Shown: positions 1 through 5,162, counted from the stretch's first letter. The stretch: 13,004 nt of DNA from Candidatus Methanogasteraceae archaeon UBA261 (GCA_002506015.1 DAWR01000123.1:8120-21123), one strand, 5' to 3'. The notes: a model not told the origin generated them from the sequence alone. Numbers and translations: made by a program.

Positions 1-23
1 AACCTGCGGCTGGATCACCTCCT
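1..23 (+). rRNA. 16S rRNA, 3' end only
   Basis: The window opens with the universally conserved end of small-subunit rRNA, finishing in GGATCACCTCCT, the anti-Shine-Dalgarno tail. Only these last bases are inside the window. The tail can be compared directly with ribosome-binding sites here: AGGAGGT before the ORF at 4962, GAGGTGAT before gerW and GGAGGAG before hdrB are all complementary to it. The mature 3' end is placed at the final T of CCTCCT by homology. Confidence 0.95.
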
Positions 24-30
24 AATAATT

Positions 31-48
31 GTGCACAAAATTGTGCAC
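31..48. repeat. Inverted repeat just after 16S
   Basis: GTGCACAA at 31-38 and TTGTGCAC at 41-48 are exact reverse complements around AA. Because GTGCAC is itself palindromic, TTGTGCAC also occurs twice as a direct repeat (29-36 and 41-48). It begins eight bases after the mature 16S end, so a role in pre-rRNA trimming is possible. Archaeal 16S processing usually relies on pairing with the 5' leader, which is outside the window. Confidence 0.6.
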
Positions 49-214
49 CGCAAGCTCACTGCCGATCGGAGACCAAAGGATATCAGGATTGATTAATTCG
101 TACATGGTGGCTAGTTGTGGCTTCCATGTGCAACTGTTATGTTGAAGTAGTGTTATCTATAAATCCAACAACTTACGTTAGCTATTATGTTTTAAGTGAA
201 TTTGTGTCATTTTG

Positions 215-235
215 AGAATTGGTGTTACCAGTTCT
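215..235. repeat. Hairpin, 9-bp stem, GTT loop
   Basis: AGAATTGGT (215-223) pairs with ACCAGTTCT (227-235) through a three-base loop, with one G-U wobble. It lies four bases before a perfect palindrome. Both sit between convergent transcripts, so terminator or processing functions are plausible. No long T-run follows. Confidence 0.55.
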
Positions 236-238
236 GAT

Positions 239-258
239 GTAGTGACACGTGTCACTAC
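239..258. repeat. Perfect 20-bp palindrome
   Basis: GTAGTGACAC (239-248) is followed directly by its exact reverse complement GTGTCACTAC (249-258). The partial half-site TGTCACTA recurs at 363-370. The symmetry without a loop suits a dimeric DNA-binding protein better than an RNA hairpin, but a terminator stem for the rRNA transcript is also possible. Confidence 0.75.
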
Positions 259-408
259 TATTTAATGCAGTCGATCGTGACTATCCAGAGCCATAGATGA
301 CATACTAACAGAAATGACTTGGAAAATCCCATTTTAATCATGCCCAATGTCCAACCCTATATTGTCACTATGAATAAGTAGATGCTGTGGGCGTGCAGGC
401 TATGGGAC

Positions 409-831
409 TCACCCCATCTCTGCAACCATCCGCACGATATCGCTCGCACTCAAAAGTCCAATCGGTCGCTGCGCAGAGCCCGCACGCTTTTCTGACAACA
501 CCAGCAGCCTGTGGATGTGCTTCTCTTCCATAATTTTTGCAGCCCGCCCAATGGTTGCATCCGGCGCAATCGAGACCAGACGCGAGGACATGACATCCTC
601 TGCGATGATATGTTCGAGATCCGGTTTAGCCAGTGCCTTGAGAATGTCCGTCTCCGATATAAACCCGAGTACATCTCCATCTGCACTGGTTATTGCTATA
701 CCGGACACATGCTGACTGGCAAGCATCTTTGTAACCTCGATTAATGATATGCCGGCACACGCAGTTACCACTCCCCGCGTCATCACATCACGGATCATTT
801 TTTCAGATATTCTTTTCATGAGCCTTTTCAC
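409..831 (-). CDS. Two-CBS-domain protein
   Basis: The 140-residue protein consists almost entirely of a CBS pair. CBS1 spans about residues 12-68 (begins IRDVMTRGVVT, ends GFISETDILKAL) and CBS2 about 75-137 (EDVMSSRLVSI to GLLSASDIVRMV). CBS pairs bind adenosine nucleotides such as AMP, ATP or SAM and usually regulate a partner. No catalytic, DNA-binding or membrane domain is attached, so the target is unknown. The GTG at 831 has GAGG four bases upstream; an ATG at 819 (residue 5) is an alternative start. It lies 70 bases downstream of rtcA on the same strand. It may be cotranscribed or have its own promoter, since AT-rich TATA-like stretches occur in that gap. It converges on the 16S gene. 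Confidence 0.85.
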   Translation of the reverse strand: MKRLMKRISEKMIRDVMTRGVVTACAGISLIEVTKMLASQHVSGIAITSADGDVLGFISETDILKALAKPDLEHIIAEDVMSSRLVSIAPDATIGRAAKIMEEKHIHRLLVLSEKRAGSAQRPIGLLSASDIVRMVAEMG

Positions 832-901
832 ACATCCTCAGTTATTGATGTATAGATTATACTGGGTCGAGAGGTTCATAAATCTGTTCATGAACTCACA
901 A

Positions 902-1915
902 CTAACAAACGACCTTGATGTTGCAACCAGACAATTCCACTTCAAATCGAGCGTCTGTGAATTGCTCACTCGCCCAGATATTCGTTTTTGTGTGCAAAGA
1001 CAACTCTCTGGTAGTATATGATCCGGATTTTGCCATAGCCATGTATGGGATCAATTGATCCGCCAGATAACGATCCACTGATACGCCACAGTCCAGTTCC
1101 GCGATGATCTGGTCTGCTGCATCAACTCCAACCACTTCCGCCCTTTTTCCTCGCTCTCCGAGCGCAGACCCCCCGATGTTGTCGCACCAGAGTACAATCC
1201 CACTGCCCGTCGATGAAACGCGTCGGTGCGCAACCTCTGTTTTGATGTTGGACTCGTACCCGTGATCGTGCAGTCTGGCAGAAGCAGCCTCGCACTGTCT
1301 CAGAGCGACATGCTCCGGAAGTCCTGCTGCATGCGAGCATCCGTCGATCGCGCTCACACCCGCGCCCTCTCTGCATCTGTCGAAGTCAACCCCTGAAATT
1401 GTGGATGGTTTAACAACAGCGCGGACGCGCCCGCCCCCACGCGGGTAATATCCCCGTCTCGAAACCGCAATATCCACGTTGCACCCCATCCGTGTGAGTG
1501 CGGGCAGCGTGACATGCCGCAGGTAGTCGACCGGTGGACTCCATTTCACATCAGTTCCACCCGTGATATCAAGGACGACCGTCTCCGGCGCATGCAGCGC
1601 AATAGGGATTAGACACTGGAGAAGAAGCGAGATGCTCCCGGCTGTGCCTATATCCAAGCAGTATCGTCCGCCTTTAATCGCCCCTGGGGTGAACACTACT
1701 TCAGTTGCGCGCAGCGCGCTTCCGGCAACCTCTGCATCCGTAAGCGTTGCCGCCGCCTCAATTGCGGTGAGATGCTGAGCCGAAAGCCCAGGTTTCGGGC
1801 GGTTGCTGCGGATATTGATGATGTGCACAGGCGTCCCCGTGATCGCAGCCATGGCAACAGAGGTGCGCAGGATCTGACCGCCGCCCTCTCCAGATGATCC
1901 GTCGATTGTTAGCAT
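902..1915 (-). CDS. rtcA: RNA 3'-terminal phosphate cyclase
   Basis: RtcA uses ATP, via a covalent His-AMP intermediate, to convert RNA 3'-phosphate ends to 2',3'-cyclic phosphates. The protein opens with the family signature MLTIDGSSGEGGGQILRTS. It contains DIGTAGSISLLLQ (about residues 88-100) and RRGYYPRGGGRV (about 153-164), and near the C-terminus LHTKTNIW with His308, which matches the catalytic His of the E. coli enzyme (His309). I chose the ATG at 1915, giving 337 residues and the usual family length. An upstream in-frame GTG at 1999 would add 28 residues unlike any RtcA start. No SD precedes 1915, but a TATA-like box lies about 26 bases upstream, suggesting a leaderless message. It lies 80 bases downstream of rsbX on the same strand. 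A functional link to the rsb genes is unproven. Confidence 0.93.
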   Translation of the reverse strand: MLTIDGSSGEGGGQILRTSVAMAAITGTPVHIINIRSNRPKPGLSAQHLTAIEAAATLTDAEVAGSALRATEVVFTPGAIKGGRYCLDIGTAGSISLLLQCLIPIALHAPETVVLDITGGTDVKWSPPVDYLRHVTLPALTRMGCNVDIAVSRRGYYPRGGGRVRAVVKPSTISGVDFDRCREGAGVSAIDGCSHAAGLPEHVALRQCEAASARLHDHGYESNIKTEVAHRRVSSTGSGIVLWCDNIGGSALGERGKRAEVVGVDAADQIIAELDCGVSVDRYLADQLIPYMAMAKSGSYTTRELSLHTKTNIWASEQFTDARFEVELSGCNIKVVC

Positions 1916-1935
1916 GGGCGCGGTTTGGCAGGGCA

Positions 1936-1953
1936 CTGATATATTCTTTGCCG
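1936..1953 (-). promoter_or_regulatory. Putative rtcA promoter (BRE/TATA)
   Basis: On the minus strand a purine-rich BRE-like CGGCAAAG is followed by AATATATC, centred near 1941. Archaeal transcription starts about 25 bases downstream of the TATA box, that is near 1914-1917, exactly at the rtcA ATG. This would give a leaderless rtcA transcript independent of rsbX, consistent with the missing SD. Confidence 0.45.
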
Positions 1954-1995
1954 GGTTGCGCGGTTTTGTTGCGGCATGGCTGCGGAAGGTGGAAG

Positions 1996-2544
1996 TCACC
2001 TCGCAAGCAGAATCGTGGAATCGTCATCAACCCGGTGTTTGGAAAGTATCGCATCCCCTATATCGCGGAGATCGTGCGATAGATCGTAACGCGTGATATC
2101 CAGCTTCTCTATCCCGTCGCTGTGCATCACGATCACGTCACCCACGGAATACGGGTAGAAAAACGTCTTGACAACCTTTAGATTGCGACCGACAATCCCA
2201 TTCATAGATGTGAAGTGTGACTCCCCGCCCCCGACCTTCAACGCCGTTATGTTCCCTACGCCGGAAAACCGGATGCATTCATCCACGATGCGTGCTATTC
2301 CGATCACAGCACCCCTTGTTGATTGCAATGCCGCATGACACTCCTTGATCGCATCGACCAGATCCTGACCGCAGCATTCCTCGAGGCACTCGACAGCCGT
2401 CTGCGATGCAAGATGCGCCTCCGCGCCATGCCCGATCCCATCGATCACTGCAAGTGTTGTACCGTCGTCCGCCACCCTTACAAAGTACGCGTCGCCGTTC
2501 TCGGTCTCGCCTTCCTTCGGTATCGTTATTATTTCAATTTTCAT
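1996..2544 (-). CDS. rsbX: RsbX-like PP2C phosphatase (stressosome reset)
   Basis: This is a minimal PP2C-type serine phosphatase of 182 residues, close to Bacillus RsbX (199). Family motifs are NGDAY (16-20), LAVIDGIGHG (31-40), STRGAVIGIARI (about 75-86), VGNI (96-99), IVMHSDGI (138-145) and a terminal DDDST (173-177). The acidic residues expected to bind Mn/Mg are present (Asp18, Asp35, Asp143, Asp174). By family knowledge RsbX dephosphorylates RsbS and RsbR to reset the stressosome. The ATG at 2544 overlaps the kinase stop as ATGA, implying translational coupling. An upstream in-frame ATG at 2574 lies inside the kinase gene and adds ten non-family residues. Its position after rsbS-rsbT and a gene with an RsbU-like N-domain supports RsbX over a generic SpoIIE phosphatase. 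Confidence 0.88.
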   Translation of the reverse strand: MKIEIITIPKEGETENGDAYFVRVADDGTTLAVIDGIGHGAEAHLASQTAVECLEECCGQDLVDAIKECHAALQSTRGAVIGIARIVDECIRFSGVGNITALKVGGGESHFTSMNGIVGRNLKVVKTFFYPYSVGDVIVMHSDGIEKLDITRYDLSHDLRDIGDAILSKHRVDDDSTILLAR

Positions 2545-3551
2545 GCTTTTGGCACCGTTACGTAGAATATGCATCCTCCGCCAGGATTATCTTCGATCCA
2601 GACCTTGCCCCCGTGCGATTCAATCGCATGCCTGGCGATTGCGAGTCCGATACCGCTCCCCTTGATTCCGCACTTGTCGTTTCGCGTGAAACGCTCGAAT
2701 ACCGCCTCCTTCATCTCGTCGGGTACGCCGTCCCCGTGGTCAGCGACCCCGAATTTCAAGTCAGATCCGGTGTCATCGAGTGTTACTGAGATTATTGAAT
2801 TCTTTGGGCTGTATTTGATCGCATTGTCGAGTATGTTTAAGTATGCGTTCTTCAGAAACTCGGTTCCAAGTGCCATGTAATCCCTGTCCGTCCTATACCT
2901 TCTTTCGATCTTTGTGCCGTGCACCTGTATTTTTTCGTCGAGAAACTCGAATATTTCAGATAACGTTACCTTCAGATCAATTTCATCAAAATCTTCCTTG
3001 GAATTCCCTTTTTTGACTCTGGAATACGTCCTTATGCTCTCGATCATCCGGTCGATCTCCATTGCGGTCATCTCTATCTTTTCTGCGAAACGTTTGATCT
3101 TCTCGTCATCATTTGACCACTTCTGAATGAGCCCGCTGTAGCCAACGACCGCTGTGAGTGGGCTCCTGATGTCGTGGCTCATGATGCTGATGAACATTTC
3201 CTGGTTTCTGTTTGCGTCGTTGAGTTCATCTGCGAGCTGCTTCTCACGCAGATATCGCTCTTCATTCATCGCTATGTAATCGTGATATGCCGTCGCGTAG
3301 GCGACCATGAGGTTGAAAAGAGGCTCGGACGCCTTGTTGTATATATAAACTGCTTTATCAACCGGAAATTCGGAAACTATCTTGTTTAACGTGTTCAGAT
3401 GCGCCTCAAGTATGTAATCCGGACCGATATTAGCCCTCACAAACTCCTTGGATATATTTTCGATGTCGTACAGGTACCGCTCGTCCCCTGACTCCAGAAA
3501 TCCTCTCAGAAGTTTGGAATACTCCTCTCGCAGTTCACTTTCGTGAGTCAT
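2541..3551 (-). CDS. Histidine kinase with RsbU-like N-terminal domain
   Basis: The protein has 336 residues and no membrane segment. Residues about 8-92 resemble the N-terminal RsbT-binding domain of Bacillus RsbU: YSKLLRGFLE, then LYDIENISKEFV, IGPDYILEAHLNTL, and VAYATAYHDY at the end. A short helical linker (about 93-118) leads to a HisKA domain with phosphoacceptor His126 in MSHDIRSPL. The HATPase domain has an N box (LDNAIKYSP, Asn243), G1 (DHGDG, 271-275), F box (FERFTRN) and G2 (GSGIGLA, 298-304), so it looks catalytically complete. It sits 19 bases after rsbT and overlaps rsbX, exactly where rsbU stands in the Bacillus operon. I infer that RsbT binds the N-domain and controls kinase activity. 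The cognate response regulator is not in the window. Confidence 0.88.
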   Translation of the reverse strand: MTHESELREEYSKLLRGFLESGDERYLYDIENISKEFVRANIGPDYILEAHLNTLNKIVSEFPVDKAVYIYNKASEPLFNLMVAYATAYHDYIAMNEERYLREKQLADELNDANRNQEMFISIMSHDIRSPLTAVVGYSGLIQKWSNDDEKIKRFAEKIEMTAMEIDRMIESIRTYSRVKKGNSKEDFDEIDLKVTLSEIFEFLDEKIQVHGTKIERRYRTDRDYMALGTEFLKNAYLNILDNAIKYSPKNSIISVTLDDTGSDLKFGVADHGDGVPDEMKEAVFERFTRNDKCGIKGSGIGLAIARHAIESHGGKVWIEDNPGGGCIFYVTVPKA

Positions 3552-3570
3552 GCTACCATACCTGCCCCTG

Positions 3571-3972
3571 CTACAACCATTTTCGCACCGTTACGGTGGT
3601 ACCTTCTCCGACTGCGGATATGATGTCAAACTCGTCCATCAGTCGCTTTGTTCCCGGGAGCCCTGCCCCGAGCCCTCCACCTGTTGTATGTCCATCAGTC
3701 ATCGCGAGATCCAGATTTACAATTCCTGGACCGTGGTCCTCTGCCACGACCTCAATTCCGTGTTTTCCATCAGCAGCAACCTCTCTGATGTACACGGTTC
3801 CGGTGACTGCGTAGACCAGAATGTTTCGTGCCAGCTCGGATATGGCTGTTGAGATGCGCGTCTGGTCCACAAGCCCGAACCCACACTTTGAGGAGATCGT
3901 CTTTCCGGCTGATCTGGCAGCCACTATAGCATACTCATCCTTGATTGGTATCGTCTCTTCAGCATCAGACAT
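3571..3972 (-). CDS. rsbT: RsbT-like serine kinase / switch protein
   Basis: The 133-residue protein matches Bacillus RsbT end to end: EYAIVAARSAGK near the start, GFGLVDQTRISTAISELARN (31-50), AEDHGPGI (77-84) and GGGLGAGLPGTKRLMDEF (98-115), closing with VRKWL. These are the N, G1 and G2 boxes of the GHKL ATPase fold; Asp79 corresponds to the Asp needed for ATP binding. RsbT phosphorylates the STAS protein RsbS, after which it is freed to bind and activate a partner, in Bacillus the N-domain of RsbU. The ATG at 3972 has AGGGTGA upstream and lies 12 bases after rsbS. The similarity is to RsbT specifically (GLGAGLPG, VDQTRI), more than to anti-sigma factors of the RsbW/SpoIIAB group. Confidence 0.93.
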   Translation of the reverse strand: MSDAEETIPIKDEYAIVAARSAGKTISSKCGFGLVDQTRISTAISELARNILVYAVTGTVYIREVAADGKHGIEVVAEDHGPGIVNLDLAMTDGHTTGGGLGAGLPGTKRLMDEFDIISAVGEGTTVTVRKWL

Positions 3973-3984
3973 GTTGTCACCCTG

Positions 3985-4368
3985 TCACTCCTGTTCAGCC
4001 ATAACAATCTTTTCGATGAGTTCCAGCCCCTTTTCGAGGTTGAGCGCGGTCTGTATCCCGGTCAGCTCCATCCCAAACTCAACGAGCGTTATGGCGATTG
4101 CCGGCTGCATTCCCACGAGAACGGTCTTGACTCCCATGATGTTCGCCATCTTCGCAATCTCCACAAGCACCCGTGTTATGAAACTGTCGAGGACGTCAAT
4201 CGCCGTCACATCGATTATTAGCCCTTTCGCATTCGTCTCCTGGATCTTAGCCAGGATGTCGTCCTGTAGCCCCAGTGCAAGTCTGTCGTGAAGTGCGACC
4301 TGAATCGATGTGATCAGGAAATCACCGATCTTGAGCACGGGTATCTTATCATAAGCGCCTTGCATCAT
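3985..4368 (-). CDS. rsbS: RsbS-like STAS protein (stressosome scaffold)
   Basis: This is a single STAS domain of 127 residues. KIPVLKIGDFLITSIQ (8-23), AKGLIIDVTAIDVLDSFITRVL (47-68) and QPAIAITLVEFGMELTGIQTALNLEKGLE follow Bacillus RsbS almost residue for residue. Ser62, in DSFI, is the counterpart of the RsbT-phosphorylated Ser59. RsbS normally co-assembles with RsbR paralogues into the stressosome and holds RsbT. Adjacent ATGs at 4368 and 4365 are both possible starts, with AAAGGAGG five or eight bases upstream. It is the first intact gene of the block and directly follows the truncated oxidoreductase ORF, whose stop overlaps this SD. No RsbR-type sensor is encoded nearby. Confidence 0.94.
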   Translation of the reverse strand: MMQGAYDKIPVLKIGDFLITSIQVALHDRLALGLQDDILAKIQETNAKGLIIDVTAIDVLDSFITRVLVEIAKMANIMGVKTVLVGMQPAIAITLVEFGMELTGIQTALNLEKGLELIEKIVMAEQE

Positions 4369-4373
4369 CCATT

Positions 4374-4381
4374 CCTCCTTT
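4374..4381 (-). promoter_or_regulatory. Strong SD of rsbS
   Basis: AAAGGAGG on the minus strand lies five bases from ATG 4368 and eight from ATG 4365. Its first base is the last base of the upstream ORF's TGA, so translation of rsbS can be initiated independently of, or coupled to, that fragment. Confidence 0.75.
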
Positions 4382-4755
4382 CATGCTGTATCACGTATCC
4401 CAATATTATATCCAATCTTCTGCCTGCCGTAATGCACTATCTGGCTGCCAGGCACACTTCCACGGCTCGATATCGCGCTGAAGAGCTTCGTTAACCCTGG
4501 CACACATTCGTCATAGTCTATTCGCATAACCCGGTCGAATGCGACAGTATCCAAGGACACCGTCGCAGCGCCGGTGAATATCAACCTACAGCCACCATCT
4601 GCGATCGCCGTGTAGAAATCCGTGAGTTTATCTGAGACTGTTCCGTCTGTGTTTGCATAGTTCACCTGCCATGCAGGAAACACGATCCTGTTCGGAAGCT
4701 CGACGCCGCCGATTGCAAGCGCGGTGGATACTGATGGATAGTTCACATTGATCAT
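4381..4755 (-). pseudogene. Truncated Old-Yellow-Enzyme-like oxidoreductase
   Basis: The 124-residue ORF resembles the N-terminal part of NADH:flavin oxidoreductase / Old Yellow Enzyme barrels: ELPNRIVFPAWQVNYANTDGTVSDKLTDFY, then a GGCRLIFTGAATVS strand, VPGLTKLFSAI and QIVHYGRQ. Complete family members have about 350 or 650 residues, so more than half of the FMN-binding TIM barrel is missing. The reading frame stops 13 residues after the HYGRQ motif, at the rsbS ribosome-binding site. A promoter-like element lies upstream. It reads as a remnant created by an internal deletion that left its promoter and start in front of rsbS. A short functional protein cannot be excluded because the frame is open and the start plausible. 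Confidence 0.6.
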
Positions 4756-4808
4756 GATTCGCTTCCCGACCCGTTTGTTCCCCCTTACTTGTTAATGCAC
4801 AATCAAAG

Positions 4809-4826
4809 CCTTTAAAGTTTTTGCAT
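4809..4826 (-). promoter_or_regulatory. Promoter for the minus-strand rsb block
   Basis: On the minus strand TGCAAAAAC (BRE-like) is followed by TTTAAAGG (TATA-like). This predicts transcription starting near 4787, about 30 bases before ATG 4755. The odd palindrome GTGTG-G-CACAC (4831-4841) lies just upstream of the BRE and could bind a regulator. Confidence 0.55.
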
Positions 4827-4879
4827 TTTCGTGTGGCACACACTCTATTTTTGCATCATAAAACATTTCTATTTATCGA

Positions 4880-4892
4880 AAAGTTTAAGTAC
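4880..4892 (+). promoter_or_regulatory. Promoter for the gerW operon
   Basis: AAAAG followed by TTTAAGTA (4884-4891) fits an archaeal BRE/TATA pair. Transcription would start around 4911-4916, which coincides with the first base of the hairpin at 4913-4942. Together with the opposing promoter at 4809-4826 this makes the 4756-4961 spacer a divergent control region. Confidence 0.5.
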
Positions 4893-4912
4893 CATTAGGT
4901 ATGTGTATATCA

Positions 4913-4942
4913 TCGGATCGGTCAATCGATAGACCAATCCGA
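4913..4942 (+). promoter_or_regulatory. 5'-UTR hairpin before the SD
   Basis: TCGGATCGGTC (4913-4923) pairs with GACCAATCCGA (4932-4942): ten of eleven positions pair, with one C-A mismatch. The loop is AATCGATA. The stem lies at the predicted transcript start and ends a few bases before the SD (4946-4954), so it leaves the SD free while capping the 5' end. Confidence 0.55.
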
Positions 4943-4945
4943 ACA

Positions 4946-4954
4946 AAAGGAGGT
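4946..4954 (+). promoter_or_regulatory. Strong SD for the 36-aa ORF
   Basis: AAAGGAGGT matches the complement of the 16S tail at 12-23 over AGGAGGT, seven bases from ATG 4962. It is one of the best ribosome-binding sites in the window and the main argument that the following micro-ORF is translated. Confidence 0.75.
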
Positions 4955-4961
4955 AAACAAC

Positions 4962-5072
4962 ATGGATAACCCCAACCAGAACCCAGACCAGAACCGCAAC
5001 CGCAACGAACCGTCGCAGCACCGATTCACCGATAACACGATCGGGACCCACTATGGGGGGTGCGTGCCATGA
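4962..5072 (+). CDS. 36-aa Asn/Gln-rich micro-ORF
   Basis: ATG 4962 opens a 36-residue frame beginning MDNPNQNPDQNRNRNEP and ending GTHYGGCVP. The N-terminal half is almost wholly Asn, Gln, Arg, Pro and Asp, so it is hydrophilic and probably disordered. I recognise no family. It carries a near-perfect SD, follows a promoter and hairpin, and its stop overlaps the next start (ATGA at 5069-5072), which argues for real translation coupled to the downstream genes. It could be a small protein or a leader peptide that loads ribosomes onto the gerW message. The opposite-strand frame here is hydrophobic but lacks initiation signals. Confidence 0.6.
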   Translation: MDNPNQNPDQNRNRNEPSQHRFTDNTIGTHYGGCVP

Positions 5073-5161
5073 GCAGGAATACCATCGATTGGAAGCCAGT
5101 GATCCACACGACAGAAAGTATTATCCGGTTTGCTTGCGATCAGATCAACCGAGGTGATTGA
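5069..5161 (+). CDS. 30-aa micro-ORF coupled to gerW
   Basis: ATG 5069, overlapping the preceding stop, encodes 30 residues: MSRNTIDWKPVIHTTESIIR followed by FACDQINRGD. It ends one base before the gerW start at 5163, and its last codons contain the gerW SD. I do not recognise a family. The sequence is unremarkable, with mixed polarity, one Cys and one Trp, and no membrane segment. Its position strictly between two coupled starts suggests it is translated. Its role may be only to couple translation, and I would treat the protein itself as hypothetical. Confidence 0.5.
   Translation: MSRNTIDWKPVIHTTESIIRFACDQINRGD
5151..5158 (+). promoter_or_regulatory. SD deciding the gerW start
   Basis: GAGGTGAT is an eight-base perfect complement of ATCACCTC in the 16S tail and lies four bases before ATG 5163. 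It rules in favour of ATG 5163 and against a longer in-frame TTG start at 5130. Confidence 0.75.
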
Positions 5162-5162
5162 A

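Larger units (their letters stand above)
24..408. other. 16S downstream spacer without genes
   Basis: This stretch lies between the 16S rRNA end and the convergent CBS-protein gene. I find no ORF with a convincing start and family. There is no T-loop-like GGTTCRA that would suggest a tRNA, and no 23S rRNA start. It contains four inverted repeats, listed separately or in the findings (31-48, 102-129, 215-235, 239-258). It must hold the 3' part of pre-16S processing and the end of the rRNA transcript, and also the end of the opposing transcript from the CBS gene. Confidence 0.7.

Noticed and set aside
24..408. tRNA-Ala or start of 23S in the 16S spacer
   Set aside because: I found no T-loop GGTTCRA, no cloverleaf and no recognisable 23S start.
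1916..1999. RtcA N-terminal extension from GTG 1999
   Set aside because: The 28 added residues are not family-like, there is no SD, and the conserved start MLTIDGS begins at ATG 1915 behind a TATA-like box.
1996..4368. A sigma-factor operon as in Bacillus, with RsbV, RsbW and sigma-B
   Set aside because: No such genes are present. The ATPase is RsbT-like rather than RsbW-like, and the 16S tail, promoters and hdr genes indicate an archaeon.
4869..5051. Minus-strand 60-aa hydrophobic frame resembling a membrane peptide
   Set aside because: It is the antisense of the Asn/Gln-rich micro-ORF: reversed Asn, Gln and Arg codons give Val, Leu and Ala. It has no SD or promoter and covers the strong plus-strand SD.
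5130..5162. Longer gerW starting at TTG 5130
   Set aside because: ATG 5163 has an 8-base SD match at proper spacing, and the longer version would add residues outside the family.
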